From positions 6,089 to 70,088 of the forward strand of contig WTPW01002215.1 of NCBI GenBank assembly GCA_009809945.1: a stretch of DNA of 64,000 bases, read 5' to 3'. Positions 34,601 to 46,240 of this stretch are shown here, piece after piece. The position numbers and the translations under genes were made by a program. The stretch is from Gigaspora margarita (lineage: Eukaryota; Glomeromycota; Glomeromycetes; Diversisporales; Gigasporaceae). Numbering within the stretch: position 1 is the stretch's first letter; the number at the start of each line of letters is the position of its first letter. The notes beneath the pieces are model-generated. The model did not search any database, was not told the origin of the DNA, and saw only the letters and a list, made by a program, of their open reading frames with translations.

Positions 34601-35900
34601 TGCATCTAATTCTATTACTATATACAAAAAACTAACCCTATACACTTATTTTCGCTCACTCCAAAGTTAGCTATTATCTTCGCTTCTTTGTTTTCTATCG
34701 TCTTTGCTTTGGCTATTTCTTTTGTTTTAGCTATAACCTTCATTTCATTCTCTTTTTCTAAATACTTCAAAGAAGTAAAAAAATAAAAAAAATTTCTCAG
34801 AAGTGTTAGTGTTCTTGCAAATTGCCGGAGAAATCTAGTATGTTCTTGCAAAGTGCCAGAGGAGTTAAAGCTATTGTTCTTGTAAAGTCCAGGAAAAGTC
34901 ACAAAGTATCGAAAAAGTCAGGAATAAATAAAATAAAATAAAAATAAAAAAAAATAAGTAAAAAAAAAACAAATGAAAAAACAAAACGTGTAAGCAAACT
35001 AATATAAAAAAAAAATAAACGAAGCCCCAAATCTTCATTTCTCTAAAGTAAGAGTTCACATTCTTGCAAATTCAAAATTTGGGTTAATGTTCTTGCAAAA
35101 TGCCAAAAAAGTCGCATAGTGCCGAAAAAGTCTGGGTTGGTTTTCTTGCAAACTGCCAGGAAGTAAGAGTTCTTTTCTCGCAAAGTGCCAGAATAAAATA
35201 AATTAATAAACCAAATTTAAAAAAAAAAAAACAAAAAACAAAAAAACAAAAACAAATTATGTCAAACGAAAAAATAAATAAAGTCCTAACTATACCTTTA
35301 TTTCTTTAAAGAAGCATTCTTGGAAATTTAAAGATTGCTGAAGACATCAGTTGTGTGTTCTTGCAAAGCATCAAAATTTTGGGTAGGCTGCGCAAGGTTT
35401 CGAATGGTTGTTTGTTTTCTTGCAAAGTGTTCTTGTAAAATACTGAAATAAAAATAAAATGAAAAAAAATAAAAAATAAATAAATAAAAAAAAAAACAAA
35501 ATGAAAACAAAAAAAACGAAACGAAAACAAAAAATGAAATGAAAATAAAAAACAAAAAGCGAAAAAAAAAACAAAATAGAAGATCTAATTATAAACAAAA
35601 GATCTAATCTGATCTTGTAGTACAGAATTTGAACATCATCGAACTATTTCAAAAAATTAGTCCACGCAATCCAGGTTACAGATTGGGTTGGTTTGCACAA
35701 GGTTTCGAAAAGTTGTTTGTTTTCTTGCAAAGATGTTCTTGTAAAGTACCAAAATAAAAATAAAATAAAAAATAAATAAAATGAAAACAAAAAAAATAAA
35801 ATAAAAACAAAGAAATGAAACTAAAACAAAAAAGCGAATCTGATCTTGTAGTACAGAAATCGAACTATTTCAAATAATTAGTCCAATGCGTGATCCAGAT
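34601..35900 (+). repeat. Degenerate GTTCTTGCAAAGTGCC repeats with A-rich spacers
   Basis: Variants of GTTCTTGCAAAGTGCCAGA recur singly and in clusters, separated by long runs of AAATAAAAATAAAA. On a larger scale the pattern 'CTT-rich, TTCTTGCAAA cluster, A-rich run' comes round about every 250-290 bp (34740, 35030, 35300, 35620). The minus-strand FFYLFFIF-type frames are only the complement of the A-runs. Confidence 0.7.
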
Positions 35901-36084
35901 TACACTGATCTACTGATTCTAGCTTGGTTTAAAGAGGATCAAAATATTTCATTATAATTTTCAAAATTTCTAACAAAATATAACGAAATTTTGATATGTA
36001 AAATATTTTGTTATATATTACATAATATTTTGCTTATATTACAGTTCATAAGATCTTACGTAAGATTATGCTATTATAAATTTG

Positions 36085-36190
36085 CAGATGTAGTCATGTG
36101 ATTTTCTTGTTTGTTGATTGGTTAAAAGGGCCAGATATATATAAGCTAGGTATCTTTAGCTAGAGATGACTAGAATTTTCCTAATAATAA
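36085..36190 (-). repeat. Dispersed repeat terminus (TCTAGGCATCTCTAGC family)
   Basis: Reverse-complement match to 10433-10515: GTGATTTTC..GGTTAAAAGGGCCAG and CTTTAGCTAGAGATGACTAG. This copy ends at about 36185 (TTTTCC). The partner end was not identified. Confidence 0.5.
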
Positions 36191-36272
36191 TAAATAAAAA
36201 AAATATAAAATTTTATATTAAATTGCGAAATCTTGCAAAACATATGAAAATCTGTAAAATGTTTAAAAATAA

Positions 36273-36422
36273 GAGGAGTGACAAAAATCAGGTGATTTTT
36301 TAGAGGGAAGAAGGTAAAAATTTTGAAATTATATATAGAAACCTAACCAAATCTATATTAAAGAAGAAAGGAGAGGGGTAGGTCTCTAATAAAAAATAAT
36401 CAGATAATTAATTACACGGCCC
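36273..36422. mobile_element. 150-bp TTA MITE (sister of 29315-29463)
   Basis: Tips GAGGAGTGACAAAAATCAGG and ACACGGCCC lie between TAA at 36270-36272 and 36423-36425. Clearly homologous to the copy in the LINE, inverted, with scattered differences. Confidence 0.88.
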
Positions 36423-36551
36423 TAAGTATACAGTATAATAGTATTGATTAGAATTATTATTCGTAATTGTTAATCTGATTACTATTGATTATTACTAATT
36501 ATTATCGATTACTAACTTAATCAATAGTCCTCTTTAGGAAAGATTTTAATT

Positions 36552-36920
36552 GCCAATCCGGATAAGATCAGCAATATTTCTATATTTAGAATTGGGGCAA
36601 AACAAATATATAAACAAGGTAGTACGAAATCTGGATCAGGCCTGTATATATAAAATTTTTATATGATTTAAAGAATTTTAAAGACGTTTTTACTCATATT
36701 TTTTTACCAACAAATCCGATTTTAATGAAATTTTGGTAGTAGACGTACAAGAACCTGCTCTACAACTTTATATAGAGCCAAAAATAATATTTACTTAGTA
36801 TAAAAAAACATTTTATTACGCCTACTACAGATTTACTAATATATTGTTTATATATTTGTTTATCCCCAATTCCAAATATAGTAATAATATAGCTATAGTG
36901 CCGATCTTATCCGGATTGGT
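36552..36920. mobile_element. MITE with GCCAATCCGGATAAGATC tips
   Basis: GCCAATCCGGATAAGATC at the left is mirrored by GATCTTATCCGGATTGGT at the right, with arms (TTTAGAATTGGGGCAAAACA / TGTTTATCCCCAATTCCAAA) about 60 bp long. AATT is present on both sides (36548-36551, 36921-36924). Non-coding. Confidence 0.75.
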
Positions 36921-37016
36921 AATTAATCAATTACTATCCATTAACCAATAAAAATCGATAGTAATCTCCATACAAATTTTGGTGATATAATCAGGATTTT
37001 GAAATATTAACATATG

Positions 37017-37749
37017 GGCTGATTTATGGAATTGCTGATATCTCTTGATTTACTAGCCCATTTAAGTTAATTTAGCTAAAAAATGTTCATCTCGATGAGA
37101 CAATTCTAATGAGCCCAAGATTGTTAAAATCCAATTACATGATCCCAAGAACATTCAAGTTTTGTGCAATTTTAATAGTACTTTTTTGAATCACTATGAA
37201 AATGCCTTTAATGTTGAATAACCTTTGATTTACTAATCCGTTTTGAGTAATTTAGCCATGAAAATGATCATCTCGATGAGATAATTCTAGCAAGTCCAAA
37301 ATCATTTAAACCAAATCACAGAATCCTGAAATTATTAGGATTAGTATAAAGTAAACTATCAACTGAGAAATAGGTTTTATATATAAAACCCATTTCTTAG
37401 TCAATTGTTTACATCATACTGATCCTTAACGATCCCAGGATCTTGTGATCATATTTAAATAATTTTGGGCTTGTTAGAATTGTCTCATCGAGATAATCAT
37501 TTTCATAACTAAATTATCCAAAATAGATTAGTAAATCAAAGATTATTCAACATTAAAGGCATTTTTATAGTGATTCAAAAAAGTATTATTAGAATTGTAC
37601 AAAACTTGAACATTCTCGGGATCATGCGATTGGATTTTAACAATCTTGAGCTCATTAGAATCTTCTCATCGAGATGAACATTTTGGTAGCTAAATAATCT
37701 TAAACAGGCTAGTAAATTAAGAGATATTAGCAATTCCGTGAATTGGCCT
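37017..37749. mobile_element. Foldback element flanked by ATATG
   Basis: GGCTGATTTATGGAATTGCT at the left is inverted at the right (AGCAATTCCGTGAATTGGCC); arms of about 330 bp carry ATCTCGATGAGA, CCCAAGAACATTCAAG and AATGTTGAATAACC. Centre near 37390 (CCATTTCTTAG). ATATG lies at 37012-37016 and 37750-37754. The arms share the 'CTACCAAAATGTTCATCTCGATGAGA' theme with the elements at 1, 22801 and 55250. Confidence 0.8.
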
Positions 37750-37754
37750 ATATG

Positions 37755-38749
37755 ATGTATATATTTATATACATATAGTGCACAAATACTGTAGAAATTA
37801 TTTTATTATATTATGATTTTAAATTTTTTTGCTTGCTTTTTTTTTAATAATTGTTAAATGAATACCAATTCTAAAATAACAATTCAAAATCAACATAAGT
37901 TCAAAAATAATATGAAACAAAAAATATATACTTAACAGATCGGCTTAAAATTCAAATTTGTATTTATTGCAATTTTATTTGAATATATTAATTTGATTTT
38001 ATTGAGATTTTATTTAATGTTTATTTAATAGTATCAAGTTTACTTAGTTTCAATCAACTCATCAATAATTATTTTACAGAAAACTTAATTCAAAGAATTA
38101 ATTTTAGACAAGATTATTTTGTAATTAATTAATTTTATTTCATAAAAGTTAATTCACTAAAAGCTAATTTTGAAAGCAAATTAATTCTAGTCATTGTTAT
38201 TAAAGTTAAGTTTAGGTTTAAAGTTGGTCAATTTATAAAAAAAATTGTTAGTACAATATTATTTACGAACTAAGTTTTTAACAAGTGTTTGTTAGTGAAA
38301 TAATATTTATTTATTTATTATATGTTAATTGTTTTATTTTTTATTTTAAAAGAATCAACTATATAATTTAATTCACAAGAATAATGAGGTTTTAACCCTT
38401 TCAAAAATTAATTTTTATAATATTAATTATATTATATAGTTAATAGATGCATAGCAACCAATAATGGTTTTATTTAATAGACAAAGAATTACAAGTTCAT
38501 TATTTTACATGACAGTTAAAACAGTATCTGGCTTTGAATCTAATATGCTAACCTGAACATGAAAAGGCTCAGGTTGCAAGTGCATTAATTCAAAGCCAGA
38601 TGCTCTATTATTGGATATAAAACATCTAGTAATAGATTTATTTTCTTTTTTCTTATAACAAACAAATTACTTTAACTTAATCAAGTCTATTTAATATATA
38701 AATAGTACTTATACAATCTACATTTATCATTAAAAAGAAAACAAAATAA
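37755..38749. other. AT-rich spacer; small hairpin 38528-38605
   Basis: No gene seen. A hairpin pairs TCTGGCTTTGAAT with ATTCAAAGCCAGA and, inside, AACCTGA with TCAGGTT. Confidence 0.45.
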
Positions 38750-38757
38750 TATAAATA

Positions 38758-40001
38758 GGAAATTCCTATTTCTACTATGGTATTTTGCTATTTTCACTAT
38801 AGTTATACAAGAATTTCTATTTTTAGAATTTAATATAATATATTATAAAATTTAACTTTGTCTTTAATACTAATCCTAAAACTAATAAGTAAACCTTCTT
38901 TGGCTCCTAGTTAAAAGTTGTAGAGCTCATTTTTCTAATTCTAATGGTAGTTAAATCATCAAAATCAGCCTAGTGGATCCCAAGATACTTGGGATTAGAG
39001 TGTCCAGGATTATGCGATGTGAAATTATACGCATAATTTACAATTTTTTGCATCGCATATGCTTTGCATAATTAAGAAAAAACGCATAAAGGCATGTGAG
39101 TGAGATTTGATTGATGGAAGAATGTATTTAAATGAAGTGTGAATTCTGAAAACTTCTGCAAAAAAGTTCGAAATATTCTGAAAAGTTGGCATAATTGACA
39201 AATTCTAATTAAGAAAATGCATAATTCGCATCTATCGCATAATTGACCTTGATGAAATCGCATAATTTACTCAATTGCATCGCATAATTCTGGATACTCT
39301 ACTTGGGATCAAAGAAGAGAACATAAGGATCAGCAAATTCACTATTACACAAGCTATTAATTTTTCTTTACATATGTTTGAAAAGTTTTTTTGGTGTAGT
39401 GAAATATTTTACTAAGAAAACAATAAATCTTGTCTTAAGAAACTAGCATTTTTTTGAGCCAAAGAACAAGTTTGCTTAAGGGCACAAAGTTAATTGTAAT
39501 AATAAAATTCTGCGCAAATCACGATTTTCGTTTGATAGCTTTTTTCTAACTTTTTTTACATACGTTTTGAATAATTTTTTTTATCGTAGCAAAATTTTTA
39601 CTAAGAAAATAATAAAACTCATTTTAAGAAACTAGCATTTTTTTGAGCCAAATAACAAGTTTACTTAAGAGCCCAAAGTCAATTTTGATAATAAAATTCC
39701 GCACAAATCACGATTTTCATTTGATAGCGGTTTTATAGTGCTTTGTATAATAGTGAATTTGCTAATCCTTATGTTCTCCTCTTTGATCCCAAGTATCTTG
39801 GGATCCACTGAACCGATTTTGATGATTTAACTACCATTAGAATCAGAAAAATGAGCTCTACAACTTTTAACTAGAAGCCAAAGAAGGTTTATTTATTAGT
39901 TTTTAGAGTTAGGGTTAGGGTTAAAATTAAAGTTAGAGGTAGAATTAGTGAATTCTAAAAATAGAAATTTTTGTATAGCTATGGTAGAAATAGTAGCTCC
40001 C
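38758..40001. mobile_element. Large foldback element with TATAAATA flanks
   Basis: Tips GGAAATTCCTATTTCTAC and (complement of right) GGGAGCTACTATTTCTAC; arms continue with AGAATTT, CCTTCTTTGGCT and GTAGAGCTCATTTTTCT to GATCCCAAGATACTTGG. TATAAATA occurs at 38750-38757 and 40002-40009 (8 bp, but AT-rich). The core has two ~190-bp direct copies (39345-39535, 39545-39730; AGAAACTAGCATTTTTTTGA). A hAT MITE is nested in the left arm. Right arm holds TTAGGGTTAGGG. Confidence 0.75.
38996..39301. mobile_element. hAT MITE, 306 bp, TSD CTTGGGAT
   Basis: TIR TAGAGTGTCCAGGATTATGC pairs with GCATAATTCTGGATACTCTA. CTTGGGAT is found at 38988-38995 and 39302-39309, while the uninterrupted opposite arm of the host foldback (about 39778-39800) shows the empty site. 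Interior rich in ATGCGATG/CGCATAAT. Confidence 0.93.
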
Positions 40002-40482
40002 TATAAATAATATATTCTATTTAGAACATTTTAATTTTAAGATTGCTTATATAACATCCTAGTTTTAGCATGCTACTATCTTAATATATATTTAACATAT
40101 AATATTAAAAAATATTGGTCACAATTTGCAAATGAAAATAATTAGACCAGCCAAAAATAATTTTAGTAGTCAAAATTACTTTTGGTAGCCAAAATTATTT
40201 ACCTTGGACAAAATTATTGAATAACTTTTGACCCACTGGCCCGTTTTGGATGATTTATGTTAGCTAAAATTATTTTTGATAGCTGAAATTATTTTTGAAA
40301 TTTAGGTATTTGAGACAGTATGCTAAAAATGTTAAAAAATATAGGCATGGCTATAAATGGTAGTGAAATTCATTTTTATTTTTTTTAATTTCAACAATAA
40401 TTTCAACAAAAATTACAACATTTTTAACATTTTTATAAATTAATTATACAGTATTTGATTTACTTAGTTTTAATTAATTTTT

Positions 40483-41387
40483 TTTTTTTTTGTATCAAAG
40501 TTTCTGATGGGAAAAGGCTTTTATTCAAGTATTCAGACTATGGGCGCCTCCAGGGATGCCCTAACATTTGTTACAAAGATGAGAGTACAACTAGCCACAC
40601 ATACAACTTTTGGTTATCTAATTTAAATAGTCCGTCTGAAGGTTCTACACTAGTTGCCATACCTGCAACCCAACTAGAGAGTTATTTATTTAAACCCTCT
40701 GGTCCCTGCTCCTCCTGCCAGTCCTTCTTGTATTACCGGTATAGTTCTCTGTTACATAAATCAGTCAAGACCATTCCTGAATATATTGTGGAATCCCTTT
40801 AGGACTAGTTTATCCTCGCGAAATACTTTAGTAGAGCAGTCCTTGTTCCACACAGGTATTACCTATGCTTTAGTAACTTACGCTACCTACTTCTGCTCTT
40901 GCAAGGTTCGCTCCGATCCCAGCACCCACTATCAACTATCCTACCGGTCCTTATACCAGATCCACAAACTTCCAAACCAGTTAGCCCAGAAGGGTCGATA
41001 TGGCATTCTTTCCTTGGTACCTACTGCCAAAACATATGTCCTTTTCCTCTGGTGCAACTCCAGCGGCCAGGTTGGTGGACCACCTCCTCAGAAAGTCTTG
41101 TCGTCTGATTCTCTGGCTCCAGTTTCTGATATTAGGGCTTTTGGTAGCACTGTTAAAGATCTTTGCTACTTTCTTACTCGGGACTTCCAAATGGGTATTC
41201 ATTTTCTGATCCTTGGATTTTTTGTGCACCTGGCAGCTCCTATTCAAGATGGTGTACCAAAGAACCTACGAGGAGAAATGGTTACTGTAATATAGGCCTA
41301 TTTTCCAAAGCGTTGCCAGTAGTATTTGAACTCTAGATCTGCTGCTTGGAGTGACAACTTACCAACTTCTCTAAGTCACCACATCCC
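40483..41387 (-). mobile_element. tRNA-headed SINE-like retroelement, ~905 bp, complete
   Basis: On the minus strand it starts GGGATGTGGTGACTTAGAG. An A-box-like TAGAGAAGTTGG (11 of 12 to TRGCNNAGYNGG) and a B-box-like AGTTCAAATAC follow, then a ~800-bp body and a 3' poly(A) (T-run at 40482-40491). TTTAATTAATTTTT flanks both ends (about 40469-40482, 41388-41401). The plus-strand frames here (for example 40455-40802) are chance. Homologous to 54327-56213 and 50855-51155. Confidence 0.8.
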
Positions 41388-41968
41388 TTTAATTAATTTT
41401 TTATATAATTTAAATTAATTTTTGATATTAAAAAATTAATTTCACCAATTTTACCAACAATTTCTACTATTAAGAAAAATAATTTCATTGCCATGCCGTA
41501 ATGCCGTAAATCTCCCCTAATTTAGGCACAGCTTGAGTAAAATTTATTTTTATTGGTTGTTTATTTCTATTGAAAAAACAATATTACACAAGTTTTTTTA
41601 TTCAAAAAAATTTTCAATGAAGTATATCTGAAATTTTGCGAGATTATAATTTGAACCCGTATTTTTCATATAAGCGTTTGGAATCAAATAGGATCAAATG
41701 TTTCCACCAACTTTAATTAGAGATGATTTTGACAATAGTTGGACTTAATATGAAACCCGTATATTAAGTTTTTATTATTTAAAATGAAATAACTAAGATA
41801 AAATGACGTTTTTTGAAGTAAAAGGTTCGAACTTCACGTGAGCAAGGTATTATCGTACAAAAGATTATCAAATACTATATAGAGTTGTGAATGTAATGGT
41901 AGTGAGCATAGTGGGCTTTTAATTTGATTGATGATCAACTAAAATGTTACACAATATGTACTACCTAT

Positions 41969-42373
41969 TAGGGACCTCAGTGTGATGCGAAATAAAATGC
42001 AAATTATGCGATGTGATTGGGCCAAATTATGCAGCTAATGCTTACGTTTGCAAAACAATCGTAAATTATGCACATTAACCACATGATAAATATACTCAAT
42101 TTGGATTGGTCAATTTCTTTCAGAACTTTACATAATTTACGTTGTTAGATTTTTTACTCAGAATATGTCAGAACGGTATATATAAAAAAAATTCTAAAAT
42201 TTGCATTCAAAAATTTTTTATAAAAAAAAACTGATCGGTTGGTTAAAAATCGACCAATCACAGGCACTAGTTACTATTATGTGATTTTGGGCCAAATTAT
42301 GCTTCGCATATGCAATGCTAAAAATTGGCTCATTATGCACATCGCATTGCATCGCATAAAACTGAGGTCCCTA
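41969..42373. mobile_element. hAT MITE, 405 bp, TSD CTACCTAT
   Basis: TIR TAGGGACCTCAGTGTGATGC pairs with GCATAAAACTGAGGTCCCTA. CTACCTAT lies at 41961-41968 and 42374-42381. Interior shares ATTATGCGATG/GCATCGCATAA words with 38996-39301. Confidence 0.93.
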
Positions 42374-42399
42374 CTACCTATTGGCATAATGTTTAGCAA

Positions 42400-43070
42400 C
42401 CACAAAAATGGTTGTTAGCCACAAATATGAATTGTTAAAGCATGGGACCACAAAAATTTTAAAGAACACGTCCTATTTTATAAACTTTCAAAGTAATTCA
42501 GTAATTCACGAAGTAATTCGGAAGTTAGATGAGAGGTATGTTAAATGTTTAGGTTTAGCTTATAAGTATAATAAATCAATTAAACTCAGCAATTTAGGCT
42601 GTCTTTTACTTGTAATCCTTTTTTTTCGTAATCTTTACTAATAAAAAAAATCTGAATAATATAGGCTAATAACCTGAAGTTGAGTTATAAGGTTTATTAA
42701 TTTCGTGAAAAGAGTCAAAATGAAGTATAATAGTAGTATTGTAACTATATAATGAACGATTGTTAAATAAAATTAAAGGTCAGTTTGATGTTAGGGCAAG
42801 TACTAAAAATGGTGTTTGATTATTTTTTTTATTAGTGTTAACAGTTAAAAATAGTTTAAATATTTTTATTTTATTTTTTATTTTATTTTGTTTTTTTTTT
42901 TTTTTGATTCGTAATATGTTGAGATTCTTCAATGATATTTTGGTTTGTCAAGATTTTGTTCGCGACAAGATTATAGTTTTAGGTTTTAAGTTATCGAGAT
43001 TTTATGATAAAGGTAAAGATTCAACAAGTATTGAATTCAGTTACTATCTTTATGCGTATTAGTTTCTTTT
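42400..43070 (+). other. Two gene-like open stretches, possibly lost 5' exons
   Basis: 42412-42600 reads HKYELLKHGTTK and VIRKLDERYVKCLGLAYKY; 42915-43060 reads NMLRFFNDILVCQDFV and GFKLSRFYDKGKD. Composition is protein-like but no family is recognised. They lie upstream of, and on the same strand as, the SUV3-type fragments, so they may be exons of the same dead gene. Confidence 0.3.
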
Positions 43071-43429
43071 ATTCGCGACGATTTAGTTAGTTTAAATTTC
43101 GATATTTCGATTAACCAATAAAATTTTTACGATTTCACGAGATGATCTACAAAAATTGACCAATCACAATGAAAGCCCGCTATGCTACGATAATATCAGG
43201 TATCGATATGCAATTAAGTCTCCAATCATGATTACTGATGATCAAACGATATAGAAATTGGAAGTTTTTTGTCCACATGCGTGTCAAACGCGTTTGTGTA
43301 ATATGATAGGCTCCGAACATATAATGCTATGCATATAAAAATAAATTGGTGATAACAATATATAAAAAATAATTTCTCAACACATTCTAAACACAAACAA
43401 TATTAATACGTCCTAATGATTCCAAATTA

Positions 43430-44249
43430 AATAAATTGAATCGTATCATTTTTGGACATAAAATATTTGAAAGTATTTTAAAGGAGTTATTGTCCGATTT
43501 CCAAAATTCAAAGGTTAGATGTCAAAGTACTGAAATGGGTAAGCAAATAATGAAATATCATACTGCGATGAGACAATTCGTGAAAAAAGTGAAAGACGAT
43601 AAGATTGAAAAAGGTGACTACAATCTGCGTTTAATGAGGGAGGGGTACGTTGTTTAATAAAAAAAATCTTTTAAATTATTTTAATAATGGTTTAATTTCT
43701 CAATAAAACTTTTATTTTATATTGAGAAGCTATTAAAGCTCACAATTTATAGTTCTTACTTTTGCCTAACACTAAGAAATCAAGAATTAAACCTTGATTA
43801 CGAAGATTTTTTGTGTTTGAGAAGTCAAAAAATTTCGGGTTTGAACTTTTTTCTATTGAAAAGAAGAAATTTAATTGACTGTAAATTAAAGGTGGGACCT
43901 ATTGTAATACTTTTAAATTTAATCACTGAAATTAATACTGGTATATACAGTATATAGATTTGATATATAGTTAGTTTATTGTATAACTTATTTAATTTCT
44001 TCCTTTATAAGGAAATTGTCAAGTGAAAAACTTATTCCTGTTCCTGATGGCGCAAAAAATTCGAAGTGGCTATATTCCAGATATTTCTATACTTTTTGAA
44101 CATTATAAAAATTGGATTTTGAATAATTACCCAACATCAAAAAAAGAGGTTTACAATCAGTGTTTTTTTAAAATAATTTGGAAAATAAAGGAAGATTCTA
44201 AAACTTTAGAAGAGATGAGAGAATTCATATCAAAATTAGACGGAAAGGT
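43430..44249 (+). pseudogene. Helical protein fragments, perhaps SUV3 N-terminal region
   Basis: 43436-43657 reads NRIIFGHKIFESILKELLSDFQ and MRQFVKKVKDDKIEKGDYNLR. 44035-44249 reads KIRSGYIPDISILFEHYKNW..ISKLDGK and then a GTAAGA donor. The IPD..LFEHYKNW style and the following SUV3-type exons make the helical N-terminal region of that helicase a reasonable guess, not a demonstration. Confidence 0.35.
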
Positions 44250-44309
44250 AAGATATTGATTATTTTTTTCCTATACTTCTTCTGTTATTATGATAAATCT
44301 ACCTTAGTA

Positions 44310-44490
44310 AATGAGAATCGGTTCTTATTGTGCAAGGTATAATATATGGGTTTGGAGAAGGATACTCCTTGCCTATCCCGGTTCTCAGGGATTTGTACAA
44401 GGGACAATTAGCCGGGTTAGGTCCATTTTTACTGGCCAATGGCCATGTCCCAGTAATATGCGCCTAACCATCCTTACCTTATTGGAAAAT
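44310..44490. other. GC-richer hairpin island, candidate structured RNA or MITE
   Basis: Much less AT-rich than its surroundings. GAGAATCGG pairs with CCGGTTCTC around TGCAAGG..CCTTGC. A second nested stem pairs GGTTAGG with CCTAACC and TTACTGG with CCAGTAA around GGCCAATGGCC. No Pol III boxes and no target duplication could be shown. Confidence 0.4.
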
Positions 44491-44792
44491 TTTCTGACAT
44501 TTATCAAGTAATTACTTTAACGCTTGTTAAGATATACAAAATTACTAATTTTTTTTGATTAAAATAGTCAAATTTTTTATGTAACGATTCTATCGATGAT
44601 AAATATACTGGATATGAAGACATGTTAAACAGTTTTGGAATATTCCATGAATTTCATGTCTGATAAAGATAAGCAAAGATTTAACATTGAAACAATTAAG
44701 CGATCTTAGATTAGGTAACACTTTTTTCATTTCATTTCAATTCTTATATCTTTGTTATGTATGACATTCCATTGAATATACGTTACATTTAG

Positions 44793-45712
44793 AAATATTA
44801 AACGAATAGTATTCGAACCTGTAAAAAAGTATGATGAAATAGGTGTACGATATATCCCTATTCCTAAGATCAAGCAAATCGCTGGACGAGCTAGCCGATT
44901 TGGTACTGAAAACGCTGTTGGCGAAGTGACAGCGTAAGTAATTGGGAAGAGTCAATAATTTTCATATGTAAATTTATTTTTTAAATATAATAAATTTTTG
45001 CGTACTTCATTAATTCAAGATTCAAGACTCATATTTAAAATTTTACATCAAGCGATGGATGCGTCACATAAGGATTTGGAGGTAAATCCTATTTACTATG
45101 CTATTACATACATTCACATAATTATCTAATGAGCAAAATATGGCAGGATTGCAACCTATGGTAGAACTCTTTGTCCATCCCATCAATTGCTAGACGTTAA
45201 AGAATTTGTGGTTATCTTGGTAATTTTGAAAATATTGTATGATAATAAATAATGAATACATTTTTGTTCGATTTCATAAAAAAAATTGAAGATTTAGCTC
45301 GCGTAGACGGCAATACTTTTTGTGCAATTTTCACACACAAAAGGTAGAATTCATGATTACCTAATTAATTAATTTTTTATAAATAGTCCTCATGTTTATT
45401 ATTTGCTTTTGTCTTTACCATAAAGCTTATTGCAAATACAATTGAACTTATTTCAATGACTATTCCCGAACGATTCACCTTTGTTACTGGTTATAAATAC
45501 GTATTATGAAAAATGTACAAAAGGTAATTAATCATTCCTTTGATTGATAACAGTAAGATCTGCTTTAAACTCCAATGTTTGAATGATTAACGTTATAATG
45601 TTTTACAGTAAATAATTTTTCTCAATCAGGTTTGCTATGTTATATAGTCAAGAAAAGTCCTGTTGCATCTCAAAAATTGTCTTTATTCCAGAAAAAGTAC
45701 CCATAATGATGT
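44793..45712 (+). pseudogene. suv3: SUV3-type mitochondrial RNA helicase, C-terminal fragment
   Basis: Exon 44793-44933 reads NIKRIVFEPVKKYD..RYIPIPKIKQIAGRASRFG..AVGEVTA: motif VI of the Ski2/SUV3 helicases (usual QIAGRAGRFG, here one Gly is Ser). Exon 45027-45081 (FKILHQAMDASHKDLE) joins in phase. Exon from about 45133 reads QNMAGLQPMVELF, then breaks frame. Further pieces: FIKKIEDLARVDGNTF (45274), LIANTIELISMTIPERFTFVT (45428), NTYYEKC and FAMLYSQEKSC..FIPEKVP (45630-45706). SUV3 unwinds RNA for the mitochondrial degradosome. Motifs I-V (Walker A/B) are nowhere upstream, so it is a truncated relic. Confidence 0.7.
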
Positions 45713-46240
45713 GATCTTGAATCCATTCACTACTACTAATTCAGTTTTTAATACAGAAATATGCTCTTGTGGTTTCAAAATAAAGATGATTGCAAGTTCT
45801 TTAGATGGTATTACTAACTAGAGAGAAGCCCTGCTTGCAAACAATACTAGTTGCTTGAACACTCAAATAGTCAGATACAAGTTTTGAGAGAATAGAGTAA
45901 GTTCTTTTATTTACTTTCTAACAATTCAGAGTGTCTGTATTTTCTTCAATAGGTTCTAACATTAAATAACAATCTAATTCACTAGTATTTGTAGTTGACT
46001 AATCATATAATTAGATTCTTCTATTTCTGATTTGTTTTGCAAATTCCAAAAAATTTTTTAGCTTAGTATTATTAGAGGTGAACAAAGTTTGTTAATATAG
46101 ATATTAATTTATAATTTCTTGAACTACATTTTTAATATTAGTAATTTTGGTTCTATTAAATATTTTCAATTTGGCATAAGGGTCAAAAATGATTAAGATA
46201 ACAAAGGACTTATTTATGGATCTGTATTATTTGTATTATT
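45713..46240. other. AT-rich spacer, no gene seen
   Basis: Follows the helicase relic. Protein-like words are too short and broken to support an exon. Confidence 0.35.

Noticed and set aside
34618..35598. Minus-strand Phe/Leu-rich frames resembling membrane proteins
   Set aside because: Complement of A-rich spacers (AAATAAAAA) between degenerate repeats.
40455..41295. Overlapping plus-strand frames of 115 and 169 codons
   Set aside because: They are antisense to a SINE-like element present in three copies; the frames are not kept in the copy at 54327.
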